DNA of 5,090 bases from CAYONM01 sp964405325 (lineage in GTDB: Bacteria > Planctomycetota > UBA11346): the NCBI GenBank assembly GCA_964405325.1, contig CAYONM010000265.1, forward strand, positions 1-5,090. Reading direction: 5' to 3'. The translations under genes were made by a program, and so were the position numbers. Shown piece after piece: positions 1 to 5,041 of the stretch. The notes below the pieces were generated by a model. It made no database searches. It worked only from the letters and a program-made list of their open reading frames with translations, and had not been told where the DNA came from. The first letter of the stretch is position 1; the number at the start of each line of letters is the position of its first letter.

Positions 1-110
1 GCTCGCTTGTTTCGTCTCGAATCCGGCCCTCTTTCGACTTCTGAGGGACGCGTCTCACATGAAAGCACAACGATAAAAACGACGATGCCCGCAAGACATT
101 GCCGTTTCAT
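1..110 (-). CDS. Probable lipoprotein, N-terminal fragment (runs off the left edge)
   Basis: Reading the minus strand from an ATG at 110 gives 36 open codons to the window edge. The N-terminus MKRQCLAGIVVFIVVLSC is a textbook export signal: two early basic residues (K2, R3), a hydrophobic stretch (about residues 6-16) and a lipobox-like V-L-S-C with Cys18 as the likely lipidated residue. After it comes a polar, charged stretch (E-T-R-P-S-E-V-E-R-G) typical of a lipoprotein tether. The start lies 26 bases after the stop of the propeller gene on the same strand, so the two are probably co-transcribed. An in-frame ATG at 119 would add three residues (M-L-V) without changing the signal; neither start has a strong Shine-Dalgarno site. 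The mature domain lies outside the window, so function is unknown. The leu at -2 is less usual for a lipobox, so a plain Sec signal is the alternative. Confidence 0.6.
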   Translation of the reverse strand, partial: MKRQCLAGIVVFIVVLSCETRPSEVERGPDSRRNKR

Positions 111-136
111 GACAAGCATCCGAGAATTGCTGCGGA

Positions 137-1468
137 TTATTGCACGCAGTGCAAACCCCAGTCACTGCGGAACAGGATACGGCCGTCGTCCAAGGGAACG
201 GGCGGAGCGTTGAAGATCGACTCGTCATCCTCAAAGGTGTTGACCGCCAGCAATTCGAATTGCGGCTTGGCGGCCAGCACGAAGACGCCATAAGTCTGAG
301 AGACGTAATAGATCTTGCCGTCGCCGGTCATGGCGCTGGCGTAGATATGGCTACCGCGACGTTTACCCAAGGGCTGTTCGATCTCATCCTCGACCTTGTA
401 GACGATGTTGCCGTTTGCGGCATCCATGCAGCAAAAACCGCGCGCACTCTTGGGACGTTCCTTGCCGGAAAATGCCGCGTAATAGAGATAACCGTCAACG
501 TAAACCGCCGAACTGAAACCGCTGCCGTTGTCCTCGTTTCGCCACAGGACGCGCTGTTTATCGTTGACGCTCGGATCCAGTGTGATGGTACGTGTGTTCG
601 AGGTGCCATGACCGCTGCCGGTAACGCCATAGAGGATACCATCGTGAATCACCGGATTGCTGGCAGAATAACCCTGGCCCATATTTACTGTCCACAGAGT
701 CTTGCCGCTGGTGTCATACGCACAGAGTTCATTGAGATTCAGCAAGAGGATCAGCGGCACGCCACCCGGCAGACGATGCACCATCGGGGTGGACCAGCTG
801 CGGTTGTATTTGCTGTTGGTCACCATTGCTTCGTTGTTACGCCAGCGTTCCTCGCCGGTCTTCTTGTTGACTGCAATCAGATGATCAGCCTCCGGACTGG
901 CGTTGATCAGCAGCAGGTCATCGCACACCGCCAAACTGGCAGCCGACCCCCAGCGGTGGGTTTTCTGGCCCGGTAACAATTCCCACTGCACCGTACCCGT
1001 TGCCGCATCCATAGCAAAAACGCCGGCCGAGCCGAAAGAGACGTACAGGGTCTCTCCCTCCAGCACGGGGGAGGGCGTGGCGTAACCGTGAGTGTCGAGT
1101 TTGCTTCCGGATTCCACGGTATTCAGCGGCGACAGCTGCTGATGCCAGATCTCTCGACCAGTGGCGTCATCCAGGCAGAGTACGTGCAAATGCAAGCCGG
1201 CCGGGTCGGTCAACTGCCATTTTTTCATCTGCCGACCTTCGCCATAACCGCTGTAGGCAGTGACGTAGATCCGGCCATCGTAGGTGATGGGCTGGGAGCC
1301 ACCTGGACCGGGCAGGGCCAGAGACCACTGCCGGCCCTCGATGGCGCTCCAGGTCACGGGCAAATTGGTCATGGTGCTGCGGCCGCAATCGGGACCACGA
1401 AAACCGGTCCAGTCCTCCGCCAGCAGCGGGAACAGGCCGGTGAGCAGGACGAGCAAGGCGATGCGCAT
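137..1468 (-). CDS. Exported PQQ-like beta-propeller repeat protein
   Basis: A 443-residue protein made of PQQ-like (WD40-like, quinoprotein-type) propeller repeats. Residues 1-17 form a Sec signal (R2, then a leucine-rich core, cut after L-L-A17), so the protein is exported. The mature N-terminus has W20-x-x-F23-R24-G25-P26, the opening typical of PQQ-like proteins in Planctomycetes and Verrucomicrobia. Propeller blades end in A-x-T-G-x-x-x-W-like tags at 101-108 (A-T-G-R-E-I-W), 155-162 (A-T-G-T-V-Q-W) and 203-209 (K-T-G-E-E-R-W), with a looser Y-D-T-S-G-K-T-L-W further on. Length is normal for the family and the ending G-L-H-C-V-Q looks like a completed blade. Members of this family are mostly uncharacterised: proposed roles are scaffolding or binding, and true quinone binding or dehydrogenase activity cannot be claimed. 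The start is supported by AAGGA eight bases upstream. It lies downstream of the sulfatase and 26 bases before a lipoprotein gene, suggesting an envelope role in the same sugar pathway (inference). Confidence 0.88.
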   Translation of the reverse strand: MRIALLVLLTGLFPLLAEDWTGFRGPDCGRSTMTNLPVTWSAIEGRQWSLALPGPGGSQPITYDGRIYVTAYSGYGEGRQMKKWQLTDPAGLHLHVLCLDDATGREIWHQQLSPLNTVESGSKLDTHGYATPSPVLEGETLYVSFGSAGVFAMDAATGTVQWELLPGQKTHRWGSAASLAVCDDLLLINASPEADHLIAVNKKTGEERWRNNEAMVTNSKYNRSWSTPMVHRLPGGVPLILLLNLNELCAYDTSGKTLWTVNMGQGYSASNPVIHDGILYGVTGSGHGTSNTRTITLDPSVNDKQRVLWRNEDNGSGFSSAVYVDGYLYYAAFSGKERPKSARGFCCMDAANGNIVYKVEDEIEQPLGKRRGSHIYASAMTGDGKIYYVSQTYGVFVLAAKPQFELLAVNTFEDDESIFNAPPVPLDDGRILFRSDWGLHCVQ

Positions 1469-1476
1469 GACGACGG

Positions 1477-1481
1477 TCCTT
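1477..1481 (-). promoter_or_regulatory. Shine-Dalgarno site of the propeller gene
   Basis: The minus strand reads AAGGA followed by eight bases and then the ATG at 1468-1466. This is the clearest ribosome binding site in the window and fixes the start of the signal-peptide-bearing protein. Confidence 0.75.
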
Positions 1482-1517
1482 CAGGCAGGGAATGAGCAAC
1501 TGGCCAAACATGCTAAC

Positions 1518-1572
1518 ATGGTCGAACCATCAATACCATGCCTGAAGTTGCACTTTAGTTGCCCCATGTTGC
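1518..1572 (-). promoter_or_regulatory. Palindromes and iterated GTTGC/GCAAC pentamers upstream of the propeller gene
   Basis: Inside the 266-base spacer 1469-1734 two kinds of structure sit 50-105 bases upstream of the propeller start. First, ATGGT-CGA-ACCAT at 1518-1530 is a perfect 5-base-arm palindrome, and the same CATGGT/ACCATG arms can also pair with a CCATG at about 1536-1540. Second, the pentamer GTTGC occurs three times on the plus strand at 1547, 1558 and 1568, that is at 11- and 10-base steps, about one DNA turn each. Helically phased copies are the usual layout of multi-site activator binding. No convincing -35/-10 pair was found next to them. Regulator identity is unknown; the repeats are short enough that chance is possible. 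Confidence 0.3.
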
Positions 1573-1673
1573 TTAGACATGTGGTAAATCCCCGCATTGT
1601 AATCGTATACACCATCTTCCCCGAGAAGGCCTCGCTGGGAATGTCCAGATGGGCGAGATGCCGAACCGGTTCC

Positions 1674-1691
1674 CCAACAAGGCCGTGTTGG
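1674..1691 (-). other. Hairpin downstream of the sulfatase stop
   Basis: CCAACA (1674-1679) pairs with TGTTGG (1686-1691) around a six-base loop, 43 bases beyond the sulfatase stop codon. There is no T-run on either side on the minus strand, so it is not a convincing intrinsic terminator; it might stabilise the 3' end of the sulfatase mRNA or be chance. The rest of the spacer 1582-1734 holds no gene I can support. Confidence 0.25.
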
Positions 1692-1734
1692 AGCAGGCAT
1701 GTGCAGCAGTCGGTCAATGACACTACTCAGTCCC

Positions 1735-3243
1735 TCAATGCCGCGGCACATCGCCGATTCGGAGCATTTCCGCATTCAATTTTTCGGTCATCTCCTGGAC
1801 CACGCTGGCATAGTCCGGATGGTGGTAGATGTTGTTCAATTCACAGGGGTCCCGTTCCAGGTCGAACAATTCCCAGTCCTTTTCAGCAAAGCTCGGCTCG
1901 TTCGCTCCTGGTTCGTCCATGGCCTCGTTGTACCAGTAGATCAACTTGTAGCGCTCGGTGCGGATGCCGTAGTGGGCGTAGGCGTTGTGGATGGAATCCT
2001 GGTTCATCCAATAGCGATGATAGGCCACATCAGTCCAGTCGGCGGGCGTGTGCCCGGCCATGTTGGCGCGGAAGCTGCGCCCCTGCATGTAATTGGGGGT
2101 CGTGATACCGGCGTAATCGAGGAAGGTCGGAGCGAAGTCGACATTGCAAACCATGTCGCGATTCACGCCACCGGCCGCGATCTCCTTGGGATAGCGCATT
2201 AGAAAGGGCATCTGGAAGCTCTCTTCATAGATGAAGCGCTTGTCGAACCAGCCGTGCTCACCCAGGAAGAAACCCTGGTCCGAGGTGTAGATCACCACGG
2301 TATTCTCTGCCAGACCCTGCGCATCCAACCAGTCCAACAGCCGGCCGACATTTTCGTCGATGCTATGCACCACCTGGAGATATTTCCGTAGATAGCGTTG
2401 GTACTTGAACTGCTTGAGCTCGTCGTGGGTCTGGAAAGTGAAAACCTCGCCGGTGAGTTTGCAACGCAGCTGGAAGTCATCGAGGTTTTCCGGATGCGGA
2501 ACCTTGCGATGTCCCGACCAGCCCATCTTCTCTGAATCCACGTCTTCCGCCAACTGCACCAGATCCAAATCGTCGTAGGTCATGTCCTCGGCAATACGCA
2601 TCTTGGCCGCGGCCGCGGCCTTGGCCCGATTGGCATAATCATCATCGAAACTTTCCGGATGTGGAATCTCATCGGTATAGAGCGAACGATGCTCCGGTTT
2701 GGGGTCCCATGGCCGATGCGGTGCCTTGTGGTGGCACATCAGAAAGAAGGGTTTGTCCTGATCTCGCCGTTCCAGCCAATTCAGACATTTATCGGTGATT
2801 ACATCGGTAACGTAGCCCGATTCCACCGTGACGCCGTCGGCCTCGTGGAAGGTCGGCTGATGATAATCCCCCTGCCCTGGCAGCACCGACCAGTAATCGA
2901 AACCGGTGGGCTGATGCCGCTCGCCTTCTCCCAGGTGCCACTTGCCAACCATGGCGGTCTGATACCCGCCATGCTGCAAATGCTTGGCCACATTGGGAAG
3001 TCGGTTGTCAATACCGCAATGCAAGGTCGTGACGCGATTGATGTGATTATGCGTGCCACAGAGGATCGCCGCCCGTGACGGGGTGCAGATGGAATTGGTC
3101 ACGTAGCAGCGATCCAGACGGACGCCTTCAGTGGCCAGGCGGTCGAGATTCGGCGTCTGGTTGATGTGGCCGTTATAGGCGCTTATGGCGCTGGCGGCGT
3201 GATCATCGCTCATGATGAAAATGATGTTCGGAGCGTGGTTCAT
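1735..3243 (-). CDS. S1-family (type I, formylglycine) sulfatase, probably cytoplasmic
   Basis: A 502-residue arylsulfatase-like hydrolase of the alkaline-phosphatase fold that removes sulfate esters, probably from a sulfated carbohydrate. Visible catalytic elements in order: metal ligands D13-D14 in I-M-S-D-D-H; the formylglycine motif C53-T-P-S-R57, a Cys-type site needing a formylglycine-generating enzyme or anSME (neither is in the window); G100-K-W-H103-L-G; H172-K173-A-P-H176; and S321-D322-Q323-G324 with G-W-F-D-K335-R. The metal-binding pair is D-Q rather than D-N or D-H, a variant known in several S1 carbohydrate subfamilies. The C-terminal domain ends with the usual W-E-L-F-D-L-E-x-D-P-x-E block, so the protein is complete. 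There is no signal peptide, and an in-frame TAG at 3270-3268 rules out an N-terminal extension, so it probably acts in the cytoplasm on imported sugars. A 227-275 insertion rich in charged residues precedes the conserved K-Y-Q-R-Y-L helix. Substrate and subfamily cannot be assigned from sequence alone. Confidence 0.93.
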   Translation of the reverse strand: MNHAPNIIFIMSDDHAASAISAYNGHINQTPNLDRLATEGVRLDRCYVTNSICTPSRAAILCGTHNHINRVTTLHCGIDNRLPNVAKHLQHGGYQTAMVGKWHLGEGERHQPTGFDYWSVLPGQGDYHQPTFHEADGVTVESGYVTDVITDKCLNWLERRDQDKPFFLMCHHKAPHRPWDPKPEHRSLYTDEIPHPESFDDDYANRAKAAAAAKMRIAEDMTYDDLDLVQLAEDVDSEKMGWSGHRKVPHPENLDDFQLRCKLTGEVFTFQTHDELKQFKYQRYLRKYLQVVHSIDENVGRLLDWLDAQGLAENTVVIYTSDQGFFLGEHGWFDKRFIYEESFQMPFLMRYPKEIAAGGVNRDMVCNVDFAPTFLDYAGITTPNYMQGRSFRANMAGHTPADWTDVAYHRYWMNQDSIHNAYAHYGIRTERYKLIYWYNEAMDEPGANEPSFAEKDWELFDLERDPCELNNIYHHPDYASVVQEMTEKLNAEMLRIGDVPRH

Positions 3244-3245
3244 GG

Positions 3246-3260
3246 CTCTTTCTTCTTTCT
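3246..3260 (-). promoter_or_regulatory. Purine-only tract before the sulfatase start (ribosome binding region)
   Basis: On the minus strand the 15 bases AGAAAGAAGAAAGAG end two bases before the ATG (…GCC-ATG with the C-C in between). There is no canonical GGAGG, so the purine tract is the only ribosome binding signal. It directly abuts the end of the 3261-3367 inverted-repeat element. Confidence 0.4.
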
Positions 3261-3367
3261 GGGACCGCTAAAAACTCGCTCCAGGGGAGCGCCTGTCTCT
3301 GTACTAGCCCAATGCTGACAACAACGTGCAAAGCAAGGCGTCCGTATTCAGCGAGTTTTAAGGTCCC
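3261..3367 (-). repeat. 107-base element bounded by imperfect inverted repeats
   Basis: The left end gggaccgctaaaaactcgct (3261-3280) is matched by the reverse complement of the right end, GGGACCTTAAAACTCGCT (3350-3367): 6 bases of GGGACC, a short indel, then AAAACTCGCT. Inside, AGGCG (3336-3340) can pair with CGCCT (3290-3294), so the whole segment can fold into one long imperfect hairpin. Two readings fit: a small non-autonomous transposable element (MITE-like) inserted before the sulfatase, or a structured leader RNA. I see no clear target-site duplication (flanks are tttct and cttta). It is not an attC site: the R-box heptamers are missing. Confidence 0.5.
3270..3291 (-). terminator. Terminator-like hairpin just upstream of the sulfatase gene
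   Basis: On the minus strand CGCTCC-CCT-GGAGCG (3291-3277) forms a perfect 6-base-pair, GC-rich stem with a three-base loop, followed after AG by TTTTT (3274-3270). This is the classic intrinsic-terminator layout. It lies 26 bases before the sulfatase ATG and would stop transcripts coming from the iclR-type gene or from the intergenic region. Its 3' strand (GAGCGAGTTTTT) is also part of the long inverted repeat 3261-3280/3350-3367, so an alternative pairing that breaks the terminator is possible. Confidence 0.5.
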
Positions 3368-3408
3368 CTTTATGGATTTGTAACTCAGGCCGTCTTGTCA
3401 AGATTTAT

Positions 3409-3440
3409 GCCGTGGGCACCGAAGTGACAAAACCCACGGC
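3409..3440. repeat. Hairpin with 8-base perfect stem
   Basis: GCCGTGGG (3409-3416) and CCCACGGC (3433-3440) are perfect inverted repeats around a 16-base loop that itself contains CAC-CGAA-GTG. On the plus strand it is followed by only TTT, so termination is doubtful. It is one of several hairpins crowded into 3409-3563. Confidence 0.5.
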
Positions 3441-3449
3441 TTTGATCGT

Positions 3450-3470
3450 ATCGGTCGTCGACCGATTTTT
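3450..3470 (+). terminator. Plus-strand terminator-like hairpin
   Basis: ATCGGTC (3450-3456), loop GTC, GACCGAT (3460-3466), then a run of T (3466-3470). The stem is seven perfect pairs. It is oriented to stop plus-strand transcription, yet no plus-strand gene precedes it in the window; it may be part of a mobile-element remnant, or the palindrome may be an operator for the neighbouring regulator. Confidence 0.4.
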
Positions 3471-3483
3471 ACTCTATATTCTC

Positions 3484-3521
3484 GGGGTGTCACCCCTCAG
3501 ACCCCAGAAACTCGTTCTGAG
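3484..3521. repeat. Two adjacent hairpins after the regulator gene
   Basis: GGGGTG-T-CACCCC (3484-3496) is a near-perfect palindrome. Next to it CTCAGA (3496-3501) pairs with TCTGAG (3516-3521), or alternatively CAGAA (3505-3509) with TTCTG (3515-3519). These lie 20-60 bases beyond the stop of the iclR-type gene on its strand, with no T-run following on that strand, so they could stabilise its mRNA end rather than terminate. Confidence 0.4.
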
Positions 3522-3541
3522 AGATGCAATCGATAGCGACC

Positions 3542-4282
3542 TCACCGGACCGCTCCTGCGGTCAACCGAGCGGTGGTGGCCTGGAGTTCTGTGGCCAGTT
3601 GCTGGGGATCCTGGGGCCAAGTCAGCACGGCAATGGCGAGAATGCCATAGCGCTCGGGCTGCCCGGCAGCAATGGGCAAGGCCAGACGTTGCACCTGATT
3701 GCTGTTAGCGTTGTCGTCCATGGCCCAGCCGCGTTGGCGGACCAGGGCCAGTCGTTCCAGGACCTCGGCTTTTTTCAAGCGTTGCTGATCACCCGCGCCA
3801 TTCCAACGCCAATGCCGAATGCCTGGGCTGGGGGTCCAGGCCAGCAAGGCCTGGGTGACCGCTTCCAATTCGGACAGATCGCGAGGATAGCCGATCCGGG
3901 CATGGATCCGGATTTCCGCCTGTTCCGGCTCGCAGCGCTCCATCAGCGTCAGGCTTTGCTCACCCGGCCACCAGCACTCGGTGGTGCAGTTGAACGCTTG
4001 CGTCAGAACATGCATCTCCTGTCGAAGCCGCTGCTGAAAAGCCTGCGGCCCGAGCTGTACTGGCACCAAACGCTGCATGGCAACGAAGCGCTTGCTGACC
4101 GACTCACGATGCACCAACCCCGCCAGCTCCAAAGACCGCAGCAAGCGGGTGCAAGACGACTTGGGAATACCACAATCCGCACTCAGCCGTTCCAGCGAGG
4201 TGGCGCCGGAACGGCCAAGATGCATCAGCAGCTGTAAACCACGGCCCAGGGCGGGCGCTGGATCTTGTTCCATATTTGGCAC
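3542..4282 (-). CDS. IclR-family transcriptional regulator
   Basis: A 246-residue regulator. Residues 9-60 are the IclR winged helix-turn-helix: A-L-x-R-G-L-x-L-L at 11-19, the helix pair around S29-L-E-R-L-S-A-D-C-G-I, and the recognition helix from P40-K-S-S-C-T-R-L-L to E52, ending A-G-L-V. From about 80 onward is an IclR-type effector domain, recognisable by the G131-Y-P-R…Q144-A-L-L-A stretch (equivalent to G-x-R-x-P-L-H-A-T-A-x-G-K-A-L-L-A) and the A-L-P-I-A strand near the end, but it is divergent, so the ligand is not predictable. Length is typical. The reading frame starts with GTG at 4282; an ATG at 4273 (M-E-Q-D) is an equally likely start, and a TGA shortly upstream excludes anything longer. 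It lies 40 bases after the esterase remnant and 298 bases before the sulfatase, all same strand, so it is a plausible controller of this sugar locus. Confidence 0.87.
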   Translation of the reverse strand: MPNMEQDPAPALGRGLQLLMHLGRSGATSLERLSADCGIPKSSCTRLLRSLELAGLVHRESVSKRFVAMQRLVPVQLGPQAFQQRLRQEMHVLTQAFNCTTECWWPGEQSLTLMERCEPEQAEIRIHARIGYPRDLSELEAVTQALLAWTPSPGIRHWRWNGAGDQQRLKKAEVLERLALVRQRGWAMDDNANSNQVQRLALPIAAGQPERYGILAIAVLTWPQDPQQLATELQATTARLTAGAVR

Positions 4283-4291
4283 TATATGCCA
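4277..4291. promoter_or_regulatory. Palindrome over the regulator start, possible autoregulatory operator
   Basis: TGGCA-N5-TGCCA at 4277-4291 is a perfect inverted repeat, extendable outward to ATTTGGCA/TGCCATAT with one mismatch, in an AT-rich stretch. It overlaps the GTG start at 4282 and sits just upstream of the ATG at 4273, where a bound repressor would block transcription or initiation. IclR-type proteins usually bind short palindromes and often repress their own gene, so autoregulation is inferred. The spacing (GG-N8-GC) does not fit a sigma-54 promoter. Confidence 0.4.
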
Positions 4292-4322
4292 TATTCGTAC
4301 TTTTCAAGTCGAGCCATCTCCC

Positions 4323-4754
4323 TCACGGCTGCGCCACCGGCATGGCCATGACCGCCTCGGCCAAACGCTGGCCCAGCAGGGCATTGCCTTCGGCGGTGTA
4401 ATGGAATTTGTCCGGCCGCGGAATATCATCGGTGTCGATCCAGGCCAGACCATCGTCCTTCAACCCCATCTGCGCCTGCCGAACAATACCTTCGTGCCGC
4501 CAGCCACCCTGATGCATACGGATGTTGATATAGGCAGTCTCAGGCCCACCAATGATACGACGAATATGTTCGATCAGGTTCTGTTGCGCCTGGGCATAGG
4601 CCTGCGCGTCCGGTTCTTTTCCGGCATCGGTCTGACCATTCACATTCAAAACCGCCTTCACCTCGATGGCACGTTCCGCCTTGGCTGCAGCAATGGATTC
4701 TTGCAACTGTTGGTCCATTTCACCGCCGGGCTGCCAATGCTCGGTAATCTGTGA
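4323..4754 (-). pseudogene. C-terminal remnant of a SASA/SGNH-type carbohydrate esterase
   Basis: The frame ending at the TGA 4325-4323 encodes the C-terminal half of a sialate-O-acetylesterase-like (SASA) acetylesterase, an enzyme class that removes acetyl groups from sugars. From the ATG at 4718 it is 131 residues, but recognisable similarity seems to begin upstream, at I-T-E-H-W-Q-P-G-G-E (codons 4748-4719), which fits the family pattern S-x-I-x-x-W-x-P-G. Then come V-L-N-V-N-G-Q-T-D31-A where the family has W-x-Q-G-E-S-D-A, a Y-A-x-A-Q-x-x-L-I helix, R-Q-A-Q, I-D-T-D-D, and the catalytic D103-K-F-H106-Y with L-G-Q-R-L-A-E-A-V. The N-terminal G-Q-S-N block holding the nucleophile Ser is absent and no in-frame start exists upstream before a stop at about 4877-4875. 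It should be inactive. A short intact gene of another function is possible but less likely. Confidence 0.6.
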
Positions 4755-5041
4755 CCGACGACGACGGCAGCGTTGGCTACCAGCGTCGCGGCCAGGATCG
4801 CGGCGGCCTGCGCGGCCTGAGCATGCTCTGCTTCGCCATTGGCGGCCGCAGTCAGGACTAGCGCGTCGATCGGATCATGGCCCGCATCACCGACGACCCC
4901 TTCACCTGGCGTGGCCCCTGGTTTTTTTACCGCGCCGACTACGACGCCGTCGGCATCAGTCGCGCTCGGCCATCCGTCTGGCGCGACTACGGCACCCTGC
5001 TCACCGAATTACTGGTGACCCATCAGCACGAAGCCGGTTAG
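4748..5041 (+). pseudogene. Fragment of a squalene-cyclase/prenyltransferase-like repeat protein, with internal TAG
   Basis: The plus frame between TAA 4745-4747 and TAG 5039-5041 reads as one coherent protein broken only by TAG at 4859-4861. Before the stop: D-D-D-G-S-V-G-Y-Q-R-R-G-Q-D-R-G-G-L-R-G then L-S-M-L-C-F-A. After it: R-V-D-R-I, then from ATG 4877 a 54-residue piece with D-P-F-T-W-R-G-P-W-F-F-Y-R-A-D-Y and V-W-R-D-Y-G-T-L-L-T-E-L-L-V-T-H-Q. This pattern (D-G-x-x-G-Y, G-L-x-x-L-x-M, W-x-G-P-x-F-Y-Y, then L-L-x-x-Q-x-x-x-G) matches the alpha-alpha barrel repeats found in squalene-cyclase-like and related proteins of PVC bacteria. The last QW-type motif Q-x-x-x-G-x-W is cut after its G by the final TAG. 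No start region is present. The family call is from pattern recognition only; a degraded relative of another helical-barrel family is possible. Confidence 0.5.

Noticed and set aside
140..976. Long open frame (278 codons) on the plus strand opposite the propeller gene
   Set aside because: It is antisense to a protein with a signal peptide, ribosome site and repeated blade motifs; the translation has no recognisable domain.
1481..1775. Two 80-codon minus-strand frames in the spacer after the sulfatase
   Set aside because: One overlaps the sulfatase end out of frame, the other overlaps the propeller ribosome site; no domain, no ribosome binding site, and composition is not convincing. A remnant of an old gene cannot be excluded.
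2605..2620. 16-base perfect palindrome GGCCGCGGCCGCGGCC
   Set aside because: It lies inside the sulfatase and encodes an alanine run (A-A-A-A-A); the symmetry is explained by repeated GCC/GCG alanine codons.
3261..3367. Integron attC site
   Set aside because: Size and foldback shape fit, but the required RYYYAAC and GTTRRRY boxes are absent and there is no integrase.
3369..3401. TTGACA on the minus strand (3401-3396) as a -35 promoter element for the sulfatase
   Set aside because: The hexamer is perfect but at 17-base spacing the -10 would be AATCCA, and the nearest better match (CATAAA) is 21 bases away; too weak to list as a promoter.
3524..4237. Open frame of 237 codons on the plus strand
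   Set aside because: It is the complement of the IclR-type regulator, which has a clear helix-turn-helix; the antisense protein is low in recognisable structure.
4277..4291. Sigma-54 type promoter (TGGCAC…TGC)
   Set aside because: The GG and GC are eight bases apart rather than the required ten.
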